Assembly (NCBI GenBank): GCA_903864505.1
Contig: CAIPGC010000172.1
Location: 1 to 48,623 of the forward strand
Reading direction: 5' to 3'
DNA length: 48,623 nt
From: an uncultured beta proteobacterium
GTDB lineage: Bacteria > Pseudomonadota > Gammaproteobacteria > Burkholderiales > Burkholderiaceae_C
The notes beneath the pieces are model-generated. The model saw only the letters and a list, made by a program, of their open reading frames with translations, made no database searches and was not told where the DNA came from. Every line of letters begins with the position of its first letter. Positions within the stretch are counted from its first letter, which is position 1. Positions 41,612 to 48,623 of this stretch are shown here, in pieces. The translations under genes were made by a program, and so were the position numbers.

Positions 41612-44416
41612 CTACCTGCTTCCCTTTAACCTGCCCAGGGGTCTCACGTAGACCAGTGCTGTTCGGCCGGGGATGGTGAACTGACCCGTCTGGTTTTCGT
41701 AGTCGGCAGCGCTGATTCGCGCATCTCTAATTGCAGCGGCTTGGAGAGCGGGGTGCAGAACCAGCTTCTTGTTGCGCATTTCATCAAGCACGATCTGTTG
41801 CGCAGTAGGGGCGACGTTGATCAGGTAGATTAACTCGCCGAATACCGCACCCGGGTAGCCCTCCCCATCGACGTGCCCTATGAGGACGACCGGATTCTGG
41901 TTGGCTCCGGTGTTATAGAACTGCAGCCGTTTCTTTATATCGGTTGCCGAACGCAGGCGAAACAGCGTGGTGCTGGATCGAATCTGAATCAGCGTGCGAA
42001 ACATATCCCGTGCGGCCGCGATTTCAAGTGGACGGGGCCTGATAGAAGGATTCGCGAGGCGTGGTTTGATCCAGGCGTAATTCCTGCCATTGTCGCTCTT
42101 GGGTGGCGCGCCGGTACCGAAGTAGTTGTCGGTGTAGGTCCAGTCGATTCGGTTGAACCAATCGCCAGAATCGTAGCTGTTGGCGTCCATTGATTTGGAC
42201 CTCAAGGTATCAATTCCAGCATGAAAATAGGCGATGCCCTGGCTGAACGCATTGATCGCCACCCCCAGCATTTGCACACGCATCCGGTCTTCAGAGGCGG
42301 TGCCCAAAGGCAACTTGTATGCGTTGATGTCAAACAGGGTCTGGTTGTCATGATTCTCCACATAATTGACAACTTCTGAGGGTTCACTGGCGTAACCGGC
42401 GGGCTGGCCGCCATAGTCGATTTCCCGCAGCGCCTTGCGGATATCCTCGTGGGTAATCAACGAAAAGTCGCGTATGGAACCGGCCAAACCGACGCGAACG
42501 TGATCGGCAAGTTGCCTGAGATTTGATGCCGTCGTCCCTTTTGGCGCCACATCGTTGGGGTCGTACACAAATCCATTGATATAGCCCTGGTTTGCTACCA
42601 GCGCGGCCCCATCATCGCCGGCACCGCCGCCGCGAATGGCATCCCGACCGCGGTCGCTGAAGGTGCCGATGCCAGAGTTATTCAGCGAGAGCTGCGAAGC
42701 CTGAACAAAGCGAGCACCGTTCGCTACTTCACCGAAATTCCAACCTTCTCCAATCAGATTGATGTGCTTCCCCGTCGCAGTGTCAACGGCAATTTGCAGA
42801 GATTCCATCACCGATCGGGGTTGGTGTGCCATCAAATCGAACCGGAATGAGTCGACGTGGTACTGTGTGGCCCAGAGCACGGTGGAATCGATCATGAGCT
42901 TTCCCATCATCATGTTCTCGGTTGCCGTGTTGTCACAGCAGGTGGATCGCTCGACTTTTCCGGCAGCATCCAGGCGGTGATAGTAGCCGGGCACGATCCG
43001 GTCCAACACCGATTTCTCGCTCTGCCCTGATGCGGCGGTGTGGTTGTAGACCACGTCCATGCCGACGCGTAGACCCGCTCGGTGCAGCGCTAATACCATT
43101 GCCCGGAACTCGCGGATTCGGGTTGCACCATCGGATGCGTCCGTTGCAAAACTTCCCTCTGGCGCGCTGAAGTGAAAGGGGTCATACCCCCAGTTAAAGC
43201 AGTCTTTTGCAGCAAATTGCATGACTTGCGCCTGTTGTCCCTCACTGTCAGGGGCTTGTCCGTGAATGACTGGAGCGACGCAACCGTCCTCGGGGACGGT
43301 TGCAATGTCGAACACAGGCAAAAGATGGATATCGGTTAGCCCTGCGTTGGCCAAGGCTTGCAAATGCCGCATTCCATAGGATCTCGTGTCGGTGAACGCA
43401 AGGTACTTACCGCGATGCCTGGCATTCACGGATGCATCGTTTGCCGAAAAATCCCGTACGTGCAATTCATATACGACCATCTCAGTTGGGTGTCTGACTT
43501 TGACAGGAACTGGCGTTTTGGACCACCCATAGGGTTTGAGCGACGGTGCGTTCAGATCGGCAATGTAGCTTCGCGCGGAGTCGGTGGTCAGGCTGATCGA
43601 ATAGGGGTCAGTAACGCGGTTGCGCACCATGCCAACCCCGGCTACAAACACATCCACCATATAGGTGTAGTAGTGGCCTGATAGGTCTCGAGGGACCCGT
43701 ACCGACCATGCCCCAGTCGCGTCATCGCGACGCAAGGAGTGCGCTGTAAGAACCGGCCCTGAGCCCTTTCGGTGGAGGCATACCGAAACCTGCTGTGCAG
43801 TAGGAGCCCACAGTTTGAACTGGGTGTGATGGGTCAGGATCCTGACCCCCAGGTCGCTAGTTGCTTCTGCCCTAACGTAGAGATCATCAAGTGCGCCGGC
43901 GACCTGCAAAGCAGTTGAATTGCCTACTTCCCCGCGTTCGTTCTCCTGAACCAGTAGTAGTTGACCGGTGAGCAGCGGTGGCAGTCGAACCAGATCTGAC
44001 GCGCGCAGCGACAACAGGGCGCCATCGGCCACGTACTTGAACCGTGTCGCCGTCGCAGCAGGCAGTTCATGTGTGACGAGGTCCAGTTGAAGTGCGCCAT
44101 CAGCACCTGTCACTGCCGAACCATGGGGGGCATGAAGTTGCCCTTGTGAAGAGTAATACAGCTTGTAGATGCCGACCATCGCGGCGTTTGGCCACTTTAT
44201 TAGTTGCCGGTTTAGCCAATACGCGTTTGCTTCTTGGGCGGTGGAGGGCGAATTTCGCAGGACGGTCTGAAATTCGGGAGCATTGCAATCATCCAGTTGC
44301 AGGGTCGAAGCACCTTCAGCGCTTACCAAAGTGCAGAACGGTGCAAGAAGAAAGATTCCAACACCTGCGCGAAATGCAGTCAATAGAAGCAGGGCTGATT
44401 TGAATCGATAGTGCAT
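41612..44416 (-). CDS. pulA: Exported pullulanase (GH13_13, alpha-1,6-glucosidase)
   Basis: A 934-residue debranching enzyme cutting alpha-1,6 links of starch-type glucans. ATG 44416 gives a signal peptide (SALLLLTAFRAGVGIFLLAP, cleavage near LVSA) without a proper lipobox; the open frame continues upstream 142 codons but that part is implausible. The N-terminal domain has the pullulanase AYWLNRQLIKWP segment, then the CBM48-like FKLWAPTAQQVSVCLH. Catalytic region: YELHVRDFS, FNWGYDPFHF (pullulanase mark), VVYNHTAASG, nucleophile Asp about 525 in FRFDLMAHQP, Glu about 554 in IGEGWNFGEV, and VENHDNQTLFD. It is convergent with glk with stop codons 1 base apart, and divergent from a lipoprotein amylase gene. 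Confidence 0.95.
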   Translation of the reverse strand: MHYRFKSALLLLTAFRAGVGIFLLAPFCTLVSAEGASTLQLDDCNAPEFQTVLRNSPSTAQEANAYWLNRQLIKWPNAAMVGIYKLYYSSQGQLHAPHGSAVTGADGALQLDLVTHELPAATATRFKYVADGALLSLRASDLVRLPPLLTGQLLLVQENERGEVGNSTALQVAGALDDLYVRAEATSDLGVRILTHHTQFKLWAPTAQQVSVCLHRKGSGPVLTAHSLRRDDATGAWSVRVPRDLSGHYYTYMVDVFVAGVGMVRNRVTDPYSISLTTDSARSYIADLNAPSLKPYGWSKTPVPVKVRHPTEMVVYELHVRDFSANDASVNARHRGKYLAFTDTRSYGMRHLQALANAGLTDIHLLPVFDIATVPEDGCVAPVIHGQAPDSEGQQAQVMQFAAKDCFNWGYDPFHFSAPEGSFATDASDGATRIREFRAMVLALHRAGLRVGMDVVYNHTAASGQSEKSVLDRIVPGYYHRLDAAGKVERSTCCDNTATENMMMGKLMIDSTVLWATQYHVDSFRFDLMAHQPRSVMESLQIAVDTATGKHINLIGEGWNFGEVANGARFVQASQLSLNNSGIGTFSDRGRDAIRGGGAGDDGAALVANQGYINGFVYDPNDVAPKGTTASNLRQLADHVRVGLAGSIRDFSLITHEDIRKALREIDYGGQPAGYASEPSEVVNYVENHDNQTLFDINAYKLPLGTASEDRMRVQMLGVAINAFSQGIAYFHAGIDTLRSKSMDANSYDSGDWFNRIDWTYTDNYFGTGAPPKSDNGRNYAWIKPRLANPSIRPRPLEIAAARDMFRTLIQIRSSTTLFRLRSATDIKKRLQFYNTGANQNPVVLIGHVDGEGYPGAVFGELIYLINVAPTAQQIVLDEMRNKKLVLHPALQAAAIRDARISAADYENQTGQFTIPGRTALVYVRPLGRLKGSR

Positions 44417-44467
44417 GGTGCCAGTTCTGGAGTCGGTACGCGTTGCCAGTATATTGGGAGCATGCAT

Positions 44468-46132
44468 GTGCTCAACGCTGAACTTCCCCGCTCCTGGCTG
44501 CGTCCGCTCGTCTTTTACGCAGTAGTTTGTTGTCTTGCGCTTGTTTTCGGTTTGACCGTTGCAGGATGCACTGTGAGCGGTGCTGCTGTCGGCCCGGAGC
44601 AGTCCTGGCAGGCATCCGCAGCGGACACCCGTAAAGTGCCAAAGTCCGATCCTGGGTCGACCTTGAAAATGGGCTGGCAGCAGGGCGCATTTATCGAAAT
44701 TTTCGTGCGGGGCTTCAAGGACAGTGACGGTGATGGTGTGGGTGACTTGCAGGGTCTGACACAGAGTCTGGGTTATCTGAAGGATTTGGGTGTCCGGGGC
44801 ATTTGGCTGATGCCGATCACACGCAGTGCGGACCGGGATCACGGCTATGCCACCACTGACTTTCGCAGCATTGAGCCGGACTATGGAACCCTGTCAGATT
44901 TTGATGAATTCATAGCGCAAGCGCATGCACACGGCATCGGGGTCATCATGGACTATGTCGTCAACCACAGCGCCGCCACGCATCCGCTGTTTGTCTCCTC
45001 GCGCAGCGGAGTCAACGCCCGTTTTCGGGACTGGTATGTCTGGCAAGATCCGGCTCCACTGGATTGGGACATTTGGGGCAAAAATCCATGGCACCACACT
45101 CAGCACGGCAGTTACTTCGCCACCTTTGGCCTGCACATGCCCGACTTCAATCTCAGAAACCAGGAGGTGGTTGCATTCCACGAAGACAATTTGCGCTTTT
45201 GGTTGAACCGTGGACTCGACGGATTTCGGCTTGATGCAATGACACACCTGATAGAAAACGACGCGCAAGCGTGGAACGATCAGCCGGAGAGTCGCCAACT
45301 GACTAACCAACTGCGCGGAATTATCAATGGCTACGCGAACAGGCACGTGGTGTGTGAGGCGACGGCCAATCCACAGGTTTATGCAGATCCCGAGGTTTGC
45401 GGCAGTGCCTTTGCCTTTGGGCATGCGCGCAATATCGTGAACGCCGCGAAGGGCCAACCCGATGCAATAAGAGCGGTCGCAAACTATTTCACGATGGCCC
45501 CATCGACGATGGCCACTATGGTTTCCAACCACGATATTTTTGCAGGCGAAAGATTGTCGGATCAAGTAGTTGGCAACGCAGCAGAGCAGAAGTTGGCTGC
45601 AGCCACCTATTTACTACAACCCGGAACCCCATTTATCTACTACGGTGAGGAGATTGGCATGGGCGGTGTGAGCACGCTTCTGGGGGACGCGCAGTTGCGC
45701 TCACCGATGAGTTGGACTGGCGAAAAAACGACGGGTGGATTTACCAGTGGAAAGCCGTTTCGCCCGGTATCTCCAAACGTTTCAACCAACAGCGTGGCAT
45801 CTCAAAGATCGGATCCCAATTCAATATTGGCGTTTTATACGGACATGCTGAAGTTGCGCAACGCGTTGCCTTCGCTTGCGATGGGCAGCTATGAACATGC
45901 GTTCACACAAGGGCAGTGCATGGGTTATCAGCGCAAGTTGCTAAGCGAGAAAACTCTGGTGTTGATCAATTTCGGGTCGTCCGAAGCAGGGATCTTGGTG
46001 GAGCGTCTGGAGACCGAGGGTGCCTGGGATCAGGTCTTTCCGGCAGACCCATTTCGATTGGCCGTAAGCGATGCTGGCACGGCAGAAATGCGACTACCGC
46101 CGCAGTCTGTGCGGGTTTTCCTCCATCGATAG
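44468..46132 (+). CDS. GH13 alpha-amylase lipoprotein
   Basis: A 554-residue GH13 enzyme with a lipoprotein signal peptide: hydrophobic FYAVVCCLALVFGLTVAGC with lipobox VAGC, so it is probably membrane-anchored. The barrel starts at FIEIFVRGFKDSDGDGVGDL. Catalytic blocks: MDYVVNHSA (about 161), nucleophile Asp about 256 in GFRLDAMTHL, Glu about 296 in VVCEATANP and VSNHD about 355. The pattern is closer to oligo-glucan amylases/alpha-glucosidases than to endo-amylases. Starts GTG 44468 and ATG 44462 are both in frame; GGGAG at 44456-44460 is 7 bases from the GTG and only 1 from the ATG, so GTG is preferred. Only about 50 bases separate it from the divergent pullulanase start. Confidence 0.92.
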   Translation: MLNAELPRSWLRPLVFYAVVCCLALVFGLTVAGCTVSGAAVGPEQSWQASAADTRKVPKSDPGSTLKMGWQQGAFIEIFVRGFKDSDGDGVGDLQGLTQSLGYLKDLGVRGIWLMPITRSADRDHGYATTDFRSIEPDYGTLSDFDEFIAQAHAHGIGVIMDYVVNHSAATHPLFVSSRSGVNARFRDWYVWQDPAPLDWDIWGKNPWHHTQHGSYFATFGLHMPDFNLRNQEVVAFHEDNLRFWLNRGLDGFRLDAMTHLIENDAQAWNDQPESRQLTNQLRGIINGYANRHVVCEATANPQVYADPEVCGSAFAFGHARNIVNAAKGQPDAIRAVANYFTMAPSTMATMVSNHDIFAGERLSDQVVGNAAEQKLAAATYLLQPGTPFIYYGEEIGMGGVSTLLGDAQLRSPMSWTGEKTTGGFTSGKPFRPVSPNVSTNSVASQRSDPNSILAFYTDMLKLRNALPSLAMGSYEHAFTQGQCMGYQRKLLSEKTLVLINFGSSEAGILVERLETEGAWDQVFPADPFRLAVSDAGTAEMRLPPQSVRVFLHR

Positions 46133-46253
46133 CAGTGCTATCGTGTTAAACCTGAGCGGCGGCCCAGCCGAGATCTGTTTGATGTTCATTCAAGTTGGAC
46201 GTAATTGCACATAGGACTCCCCGCGGTGGAAAAATCTTGACAATCAGAATCGC

Positions 46254-46892
46254 ATGAAACAAATCACTTTTTACCTCGATTTCATTTCACCCTATGCCTA
46301 TCTGGCGTTTGAGGAGTTGCCCAGGGCACTGATGGGGTTCAGCTATGGCGTGACCTACAAACCGGTGCTGTTTGCTGCCATGCTTAAGCACCACGGTCAC
46401 CAGGGTCCGGCCGAGATACCCTTCAAGCGGGACTGGACGTATCGCCATGTGCTGTGGGAGGCGCAGCGCCGCGGACTGCCGATGGATATGCCGGCAACCC
46501 ATCCATTCAACCCGCTGGGGTTGTTGCGCCTGGCGGTTGCCACCGATCCGCAGGGCCATCCCAACCGCTTTGTGTGCGAAACCCTGCTGCGGCATGTGTG
46601 GGTGGGTGGGGCCGAAGCCACCGATGCCAGTCGATTGCATTCGCTCACGCAGGAGCTTTCGCCGGCCCGGGGCGTGGGCGATGACAGCGTCAAGGCGCAG
46701 CTCAAGGCACACACGGACGAAGCCATTGCAGCGGGTGTGTTTGGTGTTCCTGCCTTTGCAGTGGATGGTAAAGTGTTCTGGGGACTGGACTCCCTGCCGA
46801 TGCTGCGTCAGTATCTTGAAGGCAATCCATGGTTTGATGGTCCGGCTTGGGACGCGGCCGCCCTGGTACCTTCGGGGCTGGCATCGCGTTAA
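46254..46892 (+). CDS. 2-hydroxychromene-2-carboxylate isomerase-like DsbA-fold protein
   Basis: A 212-residue protein of the kappa-class GST/HCCA isomerase family with a thioredoxin/DsbA fold. The N-terminus ITFYLDFISPYAYLAFEELP has the Ser-Pro-Tyr in place of the CxxC redox motif, as in HCCA isomerases. The C-terminal AIAAGVFGVPAFAVDGKVFW with GLDSLP (cis-Pro and glutathione-contact region) is typical. HCCA isomerase acts in naphthalene degradation, but many homologues in betaproteobacteria have unknown substrates, and no aromatic pathway is nearby. It begins about 120 bases after the amylase gene; that gap shows nothing notable. Confidence 0.9.
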   Translation: MKQITFYLDFISPYAYLAFEELPRALMGFSYGVTYKPVLFAAMLKHHGHQGPAEIPFKRDWTYRHVLWEAQRRGLPMDMPATHPFNPLGLLRLAVATDPQGHPNRFVCETLLRHVWVGGAEATDASRLHSLTQELSPARGVGDDSVKAQLKAHTDEAIAAGVFGVPAFAVDGKVFWGLDSLPMLRQYLEGNPWFDGPAWDAAALVPSGLASR

Positions 46893-46941
46893 CCGTTCTG
46901 GCACGGCTGTTGCCGGACCGTCTCGTTGAAGAAAGTTGTGA

Positions 46942-48623
46942 ATGCCCAGTGGATTTAATTTTTCAGCGTCGCCGTTTGACTGTCTGACGCTCGATGAGCA
47001 GCGCCTGGTGCGCGACAGTGTCGACATTGCCTACTTTCCCAAGGGGGAAACGGTGCTCGCCGTGGGCGACCAACCGACCCATCTGTTTGTCATCATCAAG
47101 GGCTTTGTACAGCAATTCGATGGCAATGAGGTCGTTACCACCTATGGTCCGGACGATTGCTTTGACGGGCGCGGCCTGGTGGCGGGCAAGGTCAGCAGCC
47201 GGTTTGTGGCCGTGGAAGAAGTGGTGGCCTACCAACTCGCCAAGCAGGCGGTGAGTGATTTGATTGCAGCCAATGTGACTTTTGGCGCCCTGCTGTTTTC
47301 GGATCTGTCGAACAAACTCCATGCCCTGTCCGAGCGGGAAAGCCGGCACGAGCTGCAGTCCCTGACGATGGCGCGGGTGGATGCGGCCTATATGCATCCG
47401 CCCCATTTTGTCGATGCAGATACCAGTATTCTGGAAGTGGCCCGACTGTTCCAGTCCTTGCACATCGGAACGGTGCTGGTACGAGACACCAGCGTCAGCC
47501 CGCCTGCGCTGGGCATTTTTACCGCCACCGGTCTGCAGCGCGCCATCCTGCACGGCACTCCTCTGGACCAGTTGTCGGTGTCCACGCTGGCCAACTTTTC
47601 GCTGATCAAAGTGCGCCCCGGGGACCTGATTGGGGACGCGCTGGCAGTCCTGATCAAGCACAAGGTGCACCGGGTCGTGGTGGCCGAGGGTGAGCAGATT
47701 ATTGGCGTGCTCGAAGCGCTGGACCTGTTTGGCTTCCTGTCCAACCAGTCGTACCAGATCAACGAGCAGATTCTTGCGGCGCAGGATGTGGAGACCCTCA
47801 AGGCATCGGCGGCGCAGATCACGCGGCTCATTTCACTGCTCCATCGTAACGGCACCAAGGTCAACATGATTGCGAGGCTGGTGCAGGAACTTAACTTGCG
47901 TCTGTTCGAGCGCGCCTGGCAGCTGATTGCGCCCAAGGATCTGGTGGCCAACAGTTGCCTGTTTGTGATGGGCAGCGAAGGCCGCGGTGAGCAGTTGCTA
48001 AAGACCGATCAGGACAACGGACTGGTGCTGCGCGATGGCTATGTTTGCTCGGTTGACGTCGCCGGGGTGTGTCAGGAGTTTTCCCAGGCCTTGGCGGACT
48101 TTGGCTATCCCGTTTGCCCAGGCAACATCATGGTCAGCAACCCGCATTGGCGTCAATGCGTATCCGACTTCAGCCAGATGGTGAGCATGTGGTCGGTCAC
48201 CGCCAGTCCCGACAGCTTGATGGAACTGGCGATTTTTCTCGATGCGCACGCGGTCTGTGGCGACTCCAGCTTGCTGGAGCAAGTCCGTGTTTCCGTGTTT
48301 GCCTTGACGGCGGACAACGATGCCATGCTGGCCCGCTTTGCTGCTGCCATCAACTTCTTTGGCAGCAGCAACGGCTGGTGGAACCGATTGCTTTCGCGCG
48401 GTGAGAAAGATGGCGATCAACTGGATCTGAAAAAGGTCGGGACATTCCCATTGGTCCATGGAATTCGCAGTCTGGCGCTGGCGAATCACCTGAAGGTAGT
48501 GTCTACCACCGAGCGTATTGAGGCTCTACTTGCCACTGGCAAGTTGCCCGAGAAGCTTGCCGCCGATCTGGTCGACAGCCTGCACTTCTTCATGGGACTC
48601 AAGCTCAAGGTGGGGTTGCAGGA
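46942..48623 (+). CDS. cNMP-binding/CBS/DUF294 nucleotidyltransferase-like protein (3' truncated by window)
   Basis: The gene runs off the window end after 560 codons. Domain order: a cyclic-nucleotide-binding-like domain (residues about 20-130; YFPKGETVLAVGDQPTHLFV), two CBS domains (about 150-275; VLVRDTSVSPPALGIFTATG and HRVVVAEGEQIIGVLEALDL), then the DUF294 putative nucleotidyltransferase with LFVMGSEGRGEQLLKTDQDN (GS and D-x-D, GlnD-like) and the start of the C-terminal DUF294 domain. Such proteins are predicted signalling nucleotidyltransferases, often beside a 3'-5' exonuclease (DnaQ-like) gene, which would be just outside. The substrate is unknown. ATG 46942 has GAAAG about 7 bases upstream. 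Confidence 0.9.
   Translation, partial: MPSGFNFSASPFDCLTLDEQRLVRDSVDIAYFPKGETVLAVGDQPTHLFVIIKGFVQQFDGNEVVTTYGPDDCFDGRGLVAGKVSSRFVAVEEVVAYQLAKQAVSDLIAANVTFGALLFSDLSNKLHALSERESRHELQSLTMARVDAAYMHPPHFVDADTSILEVARLFQSLHIGTVLVRDTSVSPPALGIFTATGLQRAILHGTPLDQLSVSTLANFSLIKVRPGDLIGDALAVLIKHKVHRVVVAEGEQIIGVLEALDLFGFLSNQSYQINEQILAAQDVETLKASAAQITRLISLLHRNGTKVNMIARLVQELNLRLFERAWQLIAPKDLVANSCLFVMGSEGRGEQLLKTDQDNGLVLRDGYVCSVDVAGVCQEFSQALADFGYPVCPGNIMVSNPHWRQCVSDFSQMVSMWSVTASPDSLMELAIFLDAHAVCGDSSLLEQVRVSVFALTADNDAMLARFAAAINFFGSSNGWWNRLLSRGEKDGDQLDLKKVGTFPLVHGIRSLALANHLKVVSTTERIEALLATGKLPEKLAADLVDSLHFFMGLKLKVGLQ

Noticed and set aside
44417-44842. 142-codon N-terminal extension of the pullulanase frame
   Set aside because: It overlaps the divergent amylase gene and places a clear signal peptide in the interior; ATG 44416 directly before the signal peptide is more sensible.
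1-48623. Search by eye for CRISPR arrays, transposases, integrases, tRNA genes and att sites
   Set aside because: No regularly spaced repeats, no transposase or integrase frames and no tRNA cloverleaf were found; the window appears to be stable chromosomal backbone plus metabolic clusters.

Overview
The window looks like chromosomal DNA from a betaproteobacterium of the order Burkholderiales, most likely Comamonadaceae (Rhodoferax/Polaromonas-like). The grounds are the 5S rRNA sequence, the glyQS-gmhB-plsC-ygjP gene order, the glucokinase-RpiR fusion typical of Burkholderiales, and short dispersed repeats of a kind I recall from comamonad genomes. The species assignment is inference. No phage, integrase, transposase, tRNA or CRISPR array is visible.

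Layout. (1) 1-336: end of an rRNA operon (last bases of 23S, then 5S) with a strong hairpin terminator that can also end the facing gene. (2) 335-1904: an unrecognised helical protein on the minus strand and a GNAT acetyltransferase. (3) 1955-9797: a tightly packed housekeeping run, corC-lnt-glyQ-glyS-gmhB-plsC-ygjP (lipoprotein acylation, glycyl-tRNA synthetase, LPS heptose and phospholipid synthesis). (4) 9932-27086: a leucine/isovalerate (liu) catabolic region. It holds a MerR-type LiuR regulator with a perfect 24-bp palindrome in its promoter, isovaleryl-CoA dehydrogenase, beta carbonic anhydrase, thiolase, two more acyl-CoA dehydrogenases, two metallo-beta-lactamase-fold hydrolases, a rhodanese, both methylcrotonyl-CoA carboxylase subunits and HMG-CoA lyase. 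YchJ, PilZ, AraC, GhrA and DUF1289 proteins are interspersed. The usual methylglutaconyl-CoA hydratase gene (liuC) is absent. (5) 27077-46132: a starch/maltodextrin locus: malQ, a malK-malE-malF-malG-amylase operon, a TonB-dependent receptor, a glucokinase-RpiR fusion, and a divergent pair of exported pullulanase and lipoprotein alpha-amylase. (6) 46254-end: a DsbA-fold 2-hydroxychromene-2-carboxylate isomerase-like protein and a truncated cNMP/CBS/DUF294 protein.

How it works together (inference). In region 5, exported GH13 enzymes would debranch and cut starch. The TonB-dependent receptor would bring oligomers into the periplasm in place of a LamB porin, the periplasmic amylase would trim them, MalEFGK would import maltodextrins, and MalQ plus glucokinase would feed glycolysis. 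Two 15-bp palindromes close to the published HexR/RpiR consensus lie upstream of malQ/malK and of the receptor gene. The Glk-RpiR fusion is the only regulator in the locus, so it may control it. In region 4, isovaleryl-CoA is oxidised and carboxylated, with bicarbonate possibly supplied by the carbonic anhydrase encoded there, then cleaved to acetyl-CoA and acetoacetate.

The least expected structures are the HexR-like sites in the starch locus, a 26-bp inverted repeat inserted in frame inside the AraC-family regulator gene, and the carbonic anhydrase embedded in the liu cluster.
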